Source of the DNA: Diadema setosum
Taxonomy: Eukaryota; Echinodermata; Echinoidea; Diadematoida; Diadematidae
Length of the DNA stretch: 64,000 bases
Direction: 5' to 3'
NCBI GenBank assembly: GCA_033980235.1
Contig: CM067065.1
Location: 10,066,373 to 10,130,372, forward strand
The translations under genes and the position numbers were made by a program. The notes beneath the pieces were generated by a model, which worked only from the letters and a program-made list of their open reading frames with translations, searched no databases and was not told the origin of the DNA. Numbering within the stretch: the stretch's first letter is position 1; every line of letters begins with the position of its first letter. Below are positions 33,091 through 45,482 of the stretch, piece by piece.

Positions 33091-36000
33091 AGCTTTGAAA
33101 GAAAAAAGAAAATCGGAAAAAATCAATATCAACTAGACCTTCTGAAAGTATGAAAGTGTGAAAAGGACGTTAAGATAATGTTCATTGTCAAAAACCGCTA
33201 CTTTCAAGCAGCATTCAGGAGCCACGGTAGAGTGCTGGTGCATGATGATCCGTACCGTGATTTGCTAGGCCTACTGCTAGGCCTACGGCTACGCCTATGA
33301 AGGATAATTACCTGGTACATACCGGTACTTAGTTAATTATTACCATATACATAGGCCTACCCCACCTCCTTGGCCTCATTCCCCTCCTGTACATGTATAG
33401 GCCCTACAGATCATGCTGTAGGCTAGTTATTTTTTCGTAAGGTTTCTGTCCATGCGACACGAAAGCTTACTGAATTTTTTTGAAGGATCAATTGAAATCT
33501 TAGAATTTAGTGTTGACTTGCTAGATCAATGAAAAGCTAAGACTTACAATGAACAAAGGCCAAGTACATCTGTTTTGTTTCTTTTGTTGGGGGGGGGGGA
33601 GGGAGGGAAGAGAAATTGAATCATATCCATAGCAAGTAGCTGAAAGTGATCAGAGATGCAATGATAGTACTGTAGTGTTAAAGTGTATTAAACATTGCCA
33701 GTAAAATCTTAAGTTTTGTAATACATTGTGTAGGTCTATACTGACTATAGCCACCATGTCTGACATTTCAGACAAGAAGCGTACGATAAGATCAGCAAAC
33801 TGACTGTAGGATATCCAAGCAAAACTAGTTATCAGTGCTCTTGTTGAAAACAAGTGGTTGAAGGGGTATTCGATGAAAGCTACAATGGCCTGGATTTCCA
33901 GTGATTTACTTGATGGAGTCATATCTATGAGTACAACAAACTGACTTCTTTATGCTCTTTTGTTTTGTGGAAAGAACGAATAGTCCTTGTTAGAATGCAT
34001 TAAAACAAATGGTATTATGGACACTTACCAATTTGATACCAGAGTTTGCATAGTAGGCCTACACTACTACTTTCAATAAAAGGTGTGTGCCAACCTATAG
34101 TGTAGTTGTATGTAGGCCTACGCAAGCCCCAAGTCAAGGTGACCTCTTGATTGAGGGGATGAAGAAACATGAGAGGAGAGTGCTTGCAATAGGCAGGGCA
34201 CATGAGGGCCTGATGGATATAGGATATGTACCATGTGTACACAGTATTTTAAAAATAGATTTTTGTACATGTCTGCATAATCATGAGTGGGGGCTGATGG
34301 ATTGATGTACAGTCAACAGTGCCTAAGTCGAATTTATTTGGACTAAAGAAATAGATTCGGCTTCAAAAAAATATTGGCTTTTGAGGGATCAAATTTAATA
34401 GAATATAAAGGGAAAAGGATGTGAAAAGATTGTGGACTTTGGTGATCATTTGACTTTAATATGCAAGGTAAATGACTGTATAGAGGGTTAAATTGTTACT
34501 GAGGGGAGGATATGAAAGCAGTTCAAAGAATGTTCTTACATTATTGTAATATTGAGAAAAAAAGTGCTTGCTTCTAAACATCAGATGTCCATTTTGTTCC
34601 TACATTGATTGTTTGCAAATTATCATTCCTCTTTTGTACTGCATGATAAGACAATTTTATCTATTTTATCATCAGTCAAAGGAAGAAAAAGAGGAAAAAA
34701 AAAACATGTATCTTCACGGCCGAGACTCATACCAGCATATGAATTCCAGCTAGTGCACACAGACAGTAAGTGAACATTGTAAATTGTACAATTATTTCTA
34801 GTTATAGAGAGAGAATGAAAAGTTAAGAACCTCACAGCTTGAAATGTTCATAGATTGATTTGTTGGAATCTGTCTGTATTGTTTTAGGATAACTTCTTAT
34901 ATGACTTCTCATTTGAGGATACTTGTACATCTGTGACTTCATCCTACTGAACAAGAAAATGTACAGCATGGAATAATTATGAATAAAGAAGACTTCATAG
35001 CAGTTCATTCAAGATTGTAAAGCTAAAATGATGCAATGAAATTTACATACCTAGGTAACACAAATCTACCAATAACGAAAGGAGTGTTTTGAACAGCAAT
35101 AGCTTATATTGTGTTTACTAAAGAGTTTGGACCTTCAAATTTCTTCATAAAGCCCTCTGAAAACTGAAAATGCTCTACATGTCCTGGCAGAAGTACAAGC
35201 CTTCATGATTCAGGTACATTGTGTAATTTTGGCGCATGAAGTTGCATGTAATACTCATCAGTATCTTACTGATTGTTATGTGAAATTCCCCTCATTTTCA
35301 AATGAAGATGTTGGCACCGTCATACCTTTATACAAAACACCTTTTAGATCTGCACAAAATGACTTTTTGAGTGCAATGTTACCATTTTTATTTTTTATTT
35401 CTTATTTCTTCAATATTTCTTATATCATGTATAGGTATAACTTCTGTGAATCAAGGGGAATGGCAGCTGAGGGCAGACAGGCCAAACCTGACGCCAGGAG
35501 ATGGTATACACTGCAAAGGATGAGCAGCTCGCTGTCAACAATGACGAAAAGTGCAAACAGAACAAGGCGCTGATTTTTCAAACACATTTCATTAGGCTGA
35601 GGTCATCACCCTTAAAAAGCAAGGGAAACACGAAGCAAGCAGTGCTTCAGAGCTGCAATCATGTATAGGTATAACTTTTTTGAATCAAGGGGAATGGCAG
35701 CTGAGGGCAGACAGGCCAAACTTAAGGCCAGGAGATAGTATACACTGCAAAGGGTTAGCAGCTCGCTGTCAACAATGAGGAAATGTGCGAACAAAACAAG
35801 GCGCTGATTTGTTAAGCACATTTCATCAGGCTGAGGTCATCACCATTAAAAAGCAAGGGAAACACCAAGCAAGCAGTGTTTCAGAGCTTTAACAAGTGCA
35901 TGGGCAGTAATAATATCGGCTACATCAAATGCATCCAAGTGTGATAATTGCGATAATAGCACATTGTGCTTTTCAAAGATATTGAAGAGTCCTCTGGATA

Positions 36001-38250
36001 TTTTGACCTGATGAAACTCATTTATTCTGCAGTGTTAGCACGGATAATGAGACACATCATCGTCCTTTCACTGTTGTAATAATGAACATCGTTGAACTCA
36101 AAACTGCCAAGGTATATTGCGAGACATTTCATGTTTCTCGGTGGTTTAAAAAAAAGTTTTTAAGTAAGTACTGGTTAAAATTATGATGATGTTGATCTTG
36201 TTTATTGTGAAGCACCACATGGGGGCAGATGAACCTGTGCTGTGGCAAGATGGCACTGAATTTTATTTATTAGCAAATAAACCACTTATTGTAGTGCATT
36301 CATGGGTCCAGGGGTGGTTCCTTCAGGTATTTACGAGATACGTAGTAAACCATATTTTCCAACAAGCTGCGTCTGTTTCACACTAGCATAAAGGATCAGT
36401 AGATACTGCTGTGGACCAAACAGCAGATTAGATTACTAATCAGTTGTACAAAGTTATATAGTGAACACAATGGCAAATCTATTTTTGTTAATATGTTGTT
36501 TCCCAATTGACATTGTGATATTGTAGCATAATTGTACACATTTCTAGGGCATTAATTTTTGCATACACTTTTGAACAAAATCAACAGTTCTGCATGTTGG
36601 AACTATTTTTCAGTGTAACATGTGGTTACCATAAACTTAATAAAGGCATGTTGGTATGAGTAGATCACAGCACAAGTATACAAATGCAGATACGTTACAT
36701 GTAGATAATCTAACTTTATACCTGGTTGTATTGATATTCAGCTGTATTAGTACATCTTTGATCAAGCATGCTTAAAAGACGTGCATGAGTGTTTGACAGT
36801 GTGGAACACACACATGAGCCCATGTATTCAGCCATAGATGTGGGTTCATTTTGAGCTCAGTGTAAATTGATGGTAGGATCTGGGATAGACAGGGTTTATG
36901 CAATGGGAAGAGAAACTTGGTGTAATTCAGATGTGATTGCATGATGTTACACATGGAAACACAATGTTCATGTCATACACTGTACATATGTATGTGTTCA
37001 TTAGTGCTGAACTGCAGAGAAGACATTTGGTATAGAATACAGATTTTAATGTGGAGGCTTTGACACATTTAGCGATGGGCCTATATGTCCTTAGAAGAGA
37101 GAATGTGAAGTAATCCTATTCATGAGGATAGCTAGGTGACTGAAGAGTTTCCAGCAGACTGTCACCCAGTTGGCAATTAAGCATGGTACAAAGAACATTG
37201 AATTTATCAGTTTTAAGTTAAATTCATGGGGTAAAACTGTTTATTGATTTAAAAGACATAAAAACAAATAGAAAAATCACAAGCAAGGGACTAATGAAAT
37301 CATTACTCTTTGTTCACAGCTTTGATGGAGTCAATCACACAGTGAACAGGGAGCTATGTAAAGAGCCGCATGTTAGAAACATACGGATTATCAGCAGTAA
37401 TGAATTGGCACTTTGATTTGCTCACCCCTTATCCTTTTGTAGGTGTAACCAATGTTTCATATTATGAGGAGTGTATGAATAGCTCTTCTGTACTCGGCAA
37501 GGTGTGCATTCTCATTAACTGCCTTTTCATACTCGTAGTACTTAGTATACTTTTCTTTTGCACATTTCTCTTTACCATCATTCATTATAATAGTATGAAC
37601 ATTTCTTTCAATATGAGAGCAATATTAAAGAAAAGAGGTACAATATAGGGGTCCTACATATCTGTGAAAGTGCACACTGTCTTGTTCTTGGTAAACAGCG
37701 TACATTGCGTAATAGCATTCAGCATTATGAAAACAATACAAGTACATGTATCTATGTTCGACAAAATTGTAAAGAGACAGTGTGTCTTGTGTCTCTATCA
37801 TGTCTTGTCATCAATAGCCCATTATCTAATATGTTGGGGTGGTTGTGGGGGGGGGGGGGAGTTGAGGAGCAAGCTTAATTTGCTACGCTGTACACCAGGT
37901 GTACGCCATATATTTAGACATTGAGACAATTGTGCAAGTACTTAAATTCATGATTGCGGGGTACACAGTATACTGAATGTACAAATATATGTATGCAGAT
38001 GCCTTCTCATGTCAGTGTCAGAGTTGATATTTTTGTGTGTTTATAAATTCATGGATACATGTAGTAGCTGTCTTGGGAAATTCATGAAGATAAATACCTT
38101 GCAGAATATTGAGCGTATACAACAGGTTAATTTTAGTGTGGTGTGGTGTTGTATAGCGTGTAATGCATCATACTCATAATTTACATCTAAATTAAAAAAA
38201 AAAAGTCATGCTAGTGCTTACAGCTGCTTAAAAATACTTCTTGTGCAGTT
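33091..38250. other. Relatively repeat-poor part of the giant TRPA intron
   Basis: No transposon ends or convincing ORFs. Short ORFs (for example a hydrophobic one at 37370-37648, plus strand) lack supporting splice or promoter signals. A tandem duplication lies at 35425-35892. A CAGTCAACAG...CTAAGTCGAAT stretch at about 34312 resembles the end of the pogo-like element at 57515. Confidence 0.5.
35425..35892. repeat. Tandem duplication of a 234-bp unit
   Basis: TCATGTATAGGTATAACTT begins both units (35425 and 35659). The copies share GGCAGCTGAGGGCAGACAGG and AAAAAGCAAGGGAAACAC and differ by scattered substitutions. Confidence 0.9.
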
Positions 38251-38339
38251 CTAAGTTACCATCTCGACATGTGCCAAAATTTCCTCTGAATTTCCTAAGA
38301 ACTGGAGATGAATTTACATCTACATTTTAAAACCAGATT

Positions 38340-39125
38340 TCACGGTCAAAATGCACTGTTTCCATGGCAACAGAATTTCAACTGTACTCTTGAAAAATGT
38401 GTCCAACACAAATTTGCACTGACCTTGCTATATGTGTGTGTGTGTCTGTCTGTGTGTATACATGTGTTTAGTACATTGTGAGTACCTGGTGAGTTTGACT
38501 GCTGCAGTAACCGTGGCAACACGTGAGGTACAAACACAGAGCGTCTTGCATAACTACACCTATAGATCATTGTAGGAACTACATACTCAGTTTGAAATAA
38601 ATTGCTTAAACACTGGAAATAGTTCACTCAACAATGTTTTGGGGAAATTATGGTTACCATGGCACCGCTTTCTCCGACAAACGAACAAGCGAACAAAAAA
38701 TAATGTCTTGCATATCTACACCTCAATGTCATCATGTGCACCATATCTAAGTTCAATTTCCTCAAAATTGTGGAAGTAGTTTACTCCACAAGATTTTTCA
38801 AGAAAAATGCCGTTACCATGGCAATGCCTTGTAGGGTACAAACACAAAGTGTGTCTTACATAACTACACCTACGGATCATTATACATACCAAATTTGAAA
38901 TAAATTGCTCAAATACTGTGGAAGTAACTCTCCACAAGGTTTTTGGAAAATTGTGGTTACCATGGCAACGCTTACTCCGACAAAAAAAAGCATGTCTTGC
39001 AAAATATCATGTTCTTCTCAATGTCATCATGTAACCAGTTTCATTGAAATTGCTTCAAAACTGTCGAAGAAGTTCACGACGCAAGATTTGCAACGGACCC
39101 GTCCGTCCGACCTACTACACGCTGA
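38340..39125. repeat. Diverged tandem array with TGGTTACCATGGCAACGC core
   Basis: Four to five degenerate units of about 140-240 bp. Each runs CATAACTACACCTA..., then AATTTGAAATAAATTGCT, then GTTACCATGGCAACG, then a TCCGACAAA step. The right end GTCCGTCCGACC...GCTGATTCCTATTACCCC recalls a repeat widespread in marine invertebrates (from memory). Confidence 0.75.
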
Positions 39126-39150
39126 TTCCTATTACCCCTTAAACACATTA

Positions 39151-39476
39151 GCCCGAATTCACGAAGGTGGTACAAATGAAACCATGGTTTAAACCATGGA
39201 CAAAAACCATGGAGCGCCAAGTGTCGCATGGAATATTTTGCTACGAAATCAGTCATTTCATCAATGAAATGATTATTTTGTAACGAAATGACAACATTTT
39301 GTAACTAAAGTAACATTTTGTCCACGAAATGATAATTTCGTTAACCAGACGGTCATTTTGTCGACGAAATGACCAATGTCGTAACGAAATGTTCCATGCG
39401 ACACTTGGCGCTCCATGGTTTTTGTCCATGGTTTTTAAACCATGGTTTCATTTGTACCACCTTCGTGAATTCGGGC
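39151..39476. mobile_element. CCCGAATTCACGAAGG hairpin element
   Basis: 326 bp. Arms of about 80 bp (GCCCGAATTCACGAAGGTGG..., with CCATGGTTTAAACCATGG inside) are inverted. The centre is a minisatellite of ACGAAATGA/TCATTTCGT words alternating in strand. No TSD is clear. Confidence 0.85.
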
Positions 39477-39772
39477 CTTTGTGTATACGGGGAGTATTTT
39501 TTTTTTAAGTGTATCTTACACAATCATACACTTCATCAAAATGTCATTTTTACGGAATATTTTCTTCTTTTTTTTTTACAAGAAATGAATAAATTTGGAG
39601 ATTAAATATTTTTGTCCCCCAGCATTTATATAAGCAGCCTCAATTATGACATTTGCAATCTATTGCAAAATTTGCAACTTTTATCCCTGAATCTATTGCA
39701 AAGTTGCAATTGATTGGCAATAAGCATCTTTTTGATCAGTGTTTTAGAACCAACATTTGCTGTCGGGCGAAA

Positions 39773-39892
39773 GCTCCGTGGTCTAGTGGAGATGACACCT
39801 GTTCGGTGATCAGGAGGTCGTAGGATTGAATCCTGCTCGTGTATGTACGCCCATGATTTATATCATGGCTACTACAAAAAAAAAAAAAAAAC
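39773..39892 (+). mobile_element. Short tRNA-derived SINE
   Basis: GCTCCGTGGTCTAGTGGA (A-box-like) and GGATTGAATCC (B-box-like) are spaced as in a tRNA; a short body and an A16 tail follow (about 39876-39891). The cloverleaf is imperfect, so I call a SINE and not a functional tRNA gene. Confidence 0.6.
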
Positions 39893-40011
39893 ACTTATCA
39901 ATTCAGTGATTATTTAAGTCGATGTAAGGCGATTTGTCAATCAGTTGCAATGAAAACATCTCGACGGAAGAATTTCATGACTAAAGAACCTCTGTATAGG
40001 TAATTTGTGTG

Positions 40012-40046
40012 TTCGGATTAACAAAACGGAATAACGAACAGCACCC
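40012..40046. repeat. Solo end of an FB1-type foldback element
   Basis: CGGAATAACGAACAGCACCC is the exact complement of the FB1 left terminus at 13384, preceded by a TTCGGATTAAC unit. Only this end is present. Confidence 0.75.
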
Positions 40047-40824
40047 GATTCGGTATGCATGCCCTTGAAAGATGAATTTCTGGCCAGCATGCTCCCCAAA
40101 GAGTTGGAAAGGTGGATTTTGCAAGTGCAGGAATTGTAATGAATCTAGTTACTGGAGTATCAATAAGGTTTTGTGCTGAAGGATTCATGTGCCATCTTTC
40201 TAATCACCATAAAGAGGATGCTTTGTCAAACAATGTTGATGAATCAATTTCACATGTACGTTCCATCAGGTGTTCAACCTATAGCTTCACTTTTTTGATG
40301 GAGCATGCGTGACGATTCTCTCCATTCTGAAGTTAATAAGTAAATGGCATTATTCTCAAATGACCTTTACACATTCGCAAACTTCCGTAAAGCTGTAAAA
40401 TGCTTAGAGATGATTTACTTCGTGTAAGGTGCTGTGCAATGTTAGAGGATACTGTATGTTAATATCTCTGCACGTTAAGAATATAGTATTGTGGATGTTG
40501 CCCCCAAAACTGGGGGAGCTCCTCCTCCACCGCCCATACAAAAGCTATCTTGTTTTTAATTGTGGTGATATCAATAGCATACTTAAATGGATTTTTTTAT
40601 TCAGACAGGCACATATAGCTGTATAATCCAAGCCAATTTAATGTATAACTAAATTTCAGGAAAATGAACTCCAGCCTCCTGTCCTGCATGTGGACATTTT
40701 CACTATTAGATGTGTATTCTTCCTTATTTCATCTTTATAATGTAATCTCTGTAAATTTGAAAGAAATATACTATTTTCATGTGAAATTTTTCTTATTCAA
40801 GACCTTGATTTGTTGAATTACAAA

Positions 40825-40840
40825 CCACTAGAGGGCAGCA
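40825..40840 (+). promoter_or_regulatory. CTCF-like core motif
   Basis: CCACTAGAGGGCAGCA fits the bilaterian CTCF core consensus closely. It stands about 45 bp from the start of a palindromic minisatellite within the giant TRPA intron. Occupancy is unknown. Confidence 0.35.
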
Positions 40841-40874
40841 GACAGTTGTGACGTAGTTGTGGGCGTGTCTCTAT

Positions 40875-42900
40875 GAGATTATGCGTAAGTCGAGGGAACA
40901 ACTTATAAGTCGTGGGAACGACTTACGTAAGTCGAGGGAACGACTTACGTAAGTCGAGGGAATGACATAGTAAGTCGAGGGAACGACTTAGTAAGTCGAG
41001 GGAACGACTTAGTAAGTCGAGGGAACGACTTAGTAAGTCGTGGGAACGACTTAGTAAGTCGAGGGAACGACTTAGGAAAAACATTTTTTTGCCATGTCCC
41101 CTTAGGGGCTCCGTAAATACATAGAGCCCTGGCATCAGAAAAAAAAAAAAAGGAGCTTGCCAATGCAACAACAAAAATGCAACACAAAAAGCTATGTGTG
41201 GGACTATTATCGATGAACTGTGTGCCCACAGAGTGTTCGCGACGGCCACAACTTTGTCAGTTCTACTAAACACAAGTGTCTCATTTTCACGAAAATTCTT
41301 ATAAGAAGTAAGTCTAAGGAACTAGCTCTTTTTAATACAAGACAAAATGAGCAATAAATGGGATCAAAATCGACAAATTTTCAACTTACTCTGTTTTGAA
41401 TCCCCAGCGATCGCACAGCAGACCTCAACCGCAGGAGAGACTCATCACATTGAGCTATGGAGCATTTTTATGCATGAATTAGTAAGTCGAGGGAACGACA
41501 TAAGTAAGTCGAGGGAACGACTTACGTAAGTCGAGGGAACGACTTACGTAAGTCGAAGGAACGACTTAGTAAGTCGTGGGAACGACTTAGGCTCCGTAAG
41601 TCGAGGGAACGACTTACGTAAGTCGGGGAACGACTTATAAGTCGTGCGAACGACTTAGTTAATCGAGGGAACGACTTAGTAAGTCGTGGGAACGACTTAG
41701 TAAGTCGAGGTCCCACGACTTACTAAGTCGAGGGAACGACTTAGGAAAAACATTTCTTGCCATGTCCCCTTACGGGCTCCGTACTGATGAGATGAAGCAA
41801 CAAATATTTTTTTTTTTTCAAATAGAGGTAGAAGCTCGAAACTTGGCACCAACCTTGCTAAAGATAGTTGAAGATAAAATTTAGATCAACATAAAAAAAA
41901 TCAAGATGGCGGCCATCAAAGTTGGCATAGTGTATTGCGCCAAATTAAACTAATCACTTCGATTTTGATACAACTTTGTCTATTTTGCTGTCTATTTATA
42001 TGGTTTTTTTTTAATATATTCTGAACATTATAATGCTAATTGTGTACAATCTGTAACAAAGCTCTGATATTTCGAACTTGGATATGAAACATCACTACTA
42101 GATGTCAAGATAATGCATTAGATAATAAACTGATACACCTCGACAATCACTGATCTGTGTTGATGAGCTTGGCAATGTGGTACGGCAGCCTGACTTGATC
42201 TGTATCAGATTCCATGCAAGTTGCATTGTGGTTTAGTACTACCGTTGGAGGCACAGTAATTGATAACATCTTGGTGGGAAATCGCCCTTGAGTGTACGAG
42301 CTCAGCATTGGTACGATCTCCAAAGTGATCCTGATATTTTATACAGGAAAACATCTACCAAAGGCACAAGTTCAAAAATCTACTGAGTTGTACTTACGGA
42401 ACATTGCTTTGTATGTTTAAAAGTTGAAAATATGTATGGGTTTGTTTATAGAGAGAGTGGAACTCAAAAAGTAAGCACTTTTTTTTTTATTTGACCCTCT
42501 GTGAAGTCCTTGGGAACAGATGCGTGTAAATACATAATAATGAATTTTGAAGGTTTGAGACATTATAACTCCTGAACTGAATACAATACTGACCTATAAT
42601 TATCTCCAAATGTTAATTATATGGTAAAGATGTTAAGTTCTACATGACTACAACATTTTTTTATTCTATTTTTTAGCCTTTTAAATAAATATTCACGGTG
42701 CATTCTGAAAAAAATGTCTCCATAAAAACCTAAGACGGTTTAAAATAGCATTAACCATGTTCAGAATATATAAAAACATATAAACAGCAAAATAGACAAA
42801 ATTATATAAAAATCGAAGTAATACATTTGCTTTGGCGCCATACATTGTAATCAGCTTTGATGACCGCCATTTGAATTTTTTACCCATTTACCTGCCGCTA
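40875..42900. repeat. Family R, copy 2 (two minisatellite arrays and a palindrome)
   Basis: Arrays of the 20-bp palindromic unit at 40888-41075 and 41483-41755 flank a segment (41120-41485) that is the reverse complement of 32720-33075. A second part, 41905-42030, is inverted at 42765-42890 around GATGGCGGCCATC / GATGACCGCCATT. 41786-41860 is the complement of 54755-54830. Confidence 0.8.
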
Positions 42901-42929
42901 TAAAAATGAATAATGATTGTTTTGACTGA

Positions 42930-44019
42930 AGTTGAATCGTCTAATTTTGTAGGTCTTTATGTTGATCAGGAATTAACATGGAAATATCACATAGATTATT
43001 TATCTAAGGTGCTTTCGAGAAATACTGGCATTTAAAATAAGCTAAAACATTTTTTTCTAAGTATATTTTGAAAAAAAAAATATATATATATTCAACGCTT
43101 GTTTTACCCTGTCTCAGTTACGGTATACTTGCCTGGGGTAACTGTGCCAAATTACACATTGATAATTTTTTCAAACTACAAAAACGGGCTATTCGTTCTG
43201 ATTTGTATCATCACACGAATTATTTTTCTTTGAAAACAGACTCCTTAAAGGTATCAGCCCACATTTGTAAACCTGCAGCAATTGGTCTCATAGTTAGCAT
43301 GGAGTTTGGGTATGATTGCAGTAACACCTGTGCAAAATTTCGTTCCAATTAGTCCATTACTTTCATAAAAATAAATGAAAATGCACCGTAATCCGTATGC
43401 ATGCGTATAACGCTCGCTAGCTCCGGTCCACGTACGTGTTACATGTACAATGTACGTAGCTATAGCCCGCGCTCGTAATTCGATTTTGGGTCGGGTTGAC
43501 CCGGTTTGAGAATTGATTTTAAAACGATAATTTTCTCTCTTTTATCGAATGGTATAGACAAAGAGCGACAGGTGAGGTATGTTACTGTTATAACTTGTAC
43601 TTGAAGTCATATTGGACCTGTTTTATGCAGTTTTGATTTTCGTGGGTTTGCAAATGTGGGCTAGTACCTTTAAGGTTGCTGACTTGTTTTATACAAATTA
43701 GGCACATTTATGTTTCAGTTATCAGCCAATGGCTTGCCTGACGTATTTACTCATATGTTTCAGAAAAAAACTATGCCGTCCATGCTTACCCAACAAGACA
43801 AAGAGATTCATTTCACATTCCACGTACTCGCACACTCCTTGCTTAAAAAAAAAAAATAAATAAAAAAAATATATATCTTTACCGGACCTAAATTCTGGAA
43901 TGATCTTCTCGACGACTTAATCAATTGTTCTAATATGTTTACATTTAAACAAAAATTGAAATCAATGCTAGTAAATGAATATAACCAGCATGATTAGATT
44001 TCTTTTTTAATGTTATCTG
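42930..44019 (+). pseudogene. LINE 3' end (RT C-terminus and 3' UTR), plus strand
   Basis: Broken reading frames give YVDQELTWKYHIDYLSKVLS and, near 43100-43240, LPCLSYGILAWGNCAKLHID and FFKLQKRAIRS: the usual C-terminal tail of CR1/Jockey-type RTs. It is split by a MITE (43249-43669), then by the LTR element. Its 3' UTR appears to resume at 51470-51904 and again after 54573. Confidence 0.75.
43249..43669. mobile_element. TTAA-flanked MITE in LINE coding sequence
   Basis: TTAA at 43245-43248 and 43670-43673. The ends AGGTATCAGCCCACATTTG and CAAATGTGGGCTAGTACCT are inverted. Excising it with one TTAA rejoins the LINE frame (SLK|VADLFYTN), which confirms the boundaries. 421 bp, non-coding; piggyBac-like target (inference). 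Confidence 0.88.
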
Positions 44020-44023
44020 CAGT

Positions 44024-45153
44024 TGTTACGACCACAATCACTCTGAGAATGATCGCACAAAAGAAACAATCAACTAATGTTCAGGCGGTTTATTAACAGT
44101 GATATTGTGGGTACAGACTCGTAATCGGTTTTCACTTCAGTACAATAATGATCAATAGAAACAGTTACAAATCAGTAATGGAATCACTTACACTTATTAC
44201 ATGCAATATCCCTGGAAATGTCCAAAAACGATGCTCGATGCACAAAGGAATGATCCACGATGCACCGATGAATGATACCTTCGACGTAAATCCAGAGGTG
44301 CAGGTTACGATAGTCCAAGGTATAGATCCGGGGTAAAATCCAAGTTATGTGTCCACAGCAAAACGTGCAGAATCCAAACGTTATGACGACCACGTCCAGT
44401 TGATGTGTTGAATGATGATTCACTTTATAATGTCCAGCGAGGAATCCAGCCCGTCACAGCTTTGCCGTAACAATGTCCGTTGACACTAAAATATGGAGTC
44501 TGTCTCCAATGTAGGCAAATTAATTCTCTGCAGTCAAAATGTCTCCCAGGCCTTATCTCCGCAAACACAATTTGTATAGCAGGTCAGCAAGTAACACAGG
44601 ACTGACTATAACAAGTCGCTTCAGAGCCAGAAGTGACGTAACTCTCAGAGCAGAGGTGTTGGGTACTCTGCCTACTGCAGAATTTCTCCAGCTTATATAC
44701 TATCCATTCACCCCTTTCTAGTACATTCTGTAATTTTCTCCAACCTGGGGCCACATACCTGAACATACTAGCAAGTCCAAATTCCAGGAATCCTGGATGA
44801 CTCACTGCCTAATATGTGCATAACATCATTGCCAAAATTAACTACCAATCACATTGGGCTACAAGGGCAGTGCCTCACTCAGCCAGCACTTCCTAGAATT
44901 TTCTGGAATGGGTGAAATCAGTCTAGATTGAATGAGCTATAATGTATTTCCTGTCACATGCATACATGTACTGTAGCTACATTGTATACCATGTAGAAAA
45001 TTCTCCACTGATCTGGTCAGCCTGTATGTACTATATCTATATCATATAGAATGTTCTCCATTAATCTGGTCACCCTGTGTACATACACATTAAAACAACC
45101 ATGCATACAGCCATGATACATGTACATAACTACTTGTGTGTACATTTGTGACA
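44024..45153 (-). repeat. 3' LTR of the Gmr1-like element
   Basis: 1130 bp with TG...CA ends (TGTCACA...CGTAACA on the minus strand). It carries a TATATAAGC box (complement of 44691-44699) and an AATAAA signal (complement of 44089-44094). The polypurine tract ATGGGGGATGG abuts it on the element side (45154-45164). Confidence 0.95.
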
Positions 45154-45482
45154 CCATCCCCCATGGGAAAAGGAAAGCCTTGCCGTAGCAAGGGTTTCTT
45201 TTACCTTCACAATTTCTCATTGTTATTTACAACGAATGTGAGGTAAAATCCAAGTCAAGCAACAATAATCATATGCTATCACTATGATGCCTTTTGAATA
45301 GCTTTATTAATTCCATGTTCTCTTTTCATGGATACCATTTACATTGATATTGCTTGGATTCTTGAAGCTTATACAATCATGTCAAACTGTTTTGCATACA
45401 TTAATGGATATGCTAAACACATACAATGTACACTGTAAGTGATATGCGGTGAAAACTTTTCACCTTTGATACTCTCTTCATG

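Noticed and set aside
37370..37648. Small membrane protein ORF (hydrophobic stretch)
   Set aside because: AT-rich composition produces hydrophobic codons; no splice sites, promoter or homology cue supports it.
39778..39850. Functional tRNA gene
   Set aside because: A and B boxes are present, but the acceptor and anticodon stems do not close cleanly and a poly-A tail follows, so a tRNA-derived SINE fits better.
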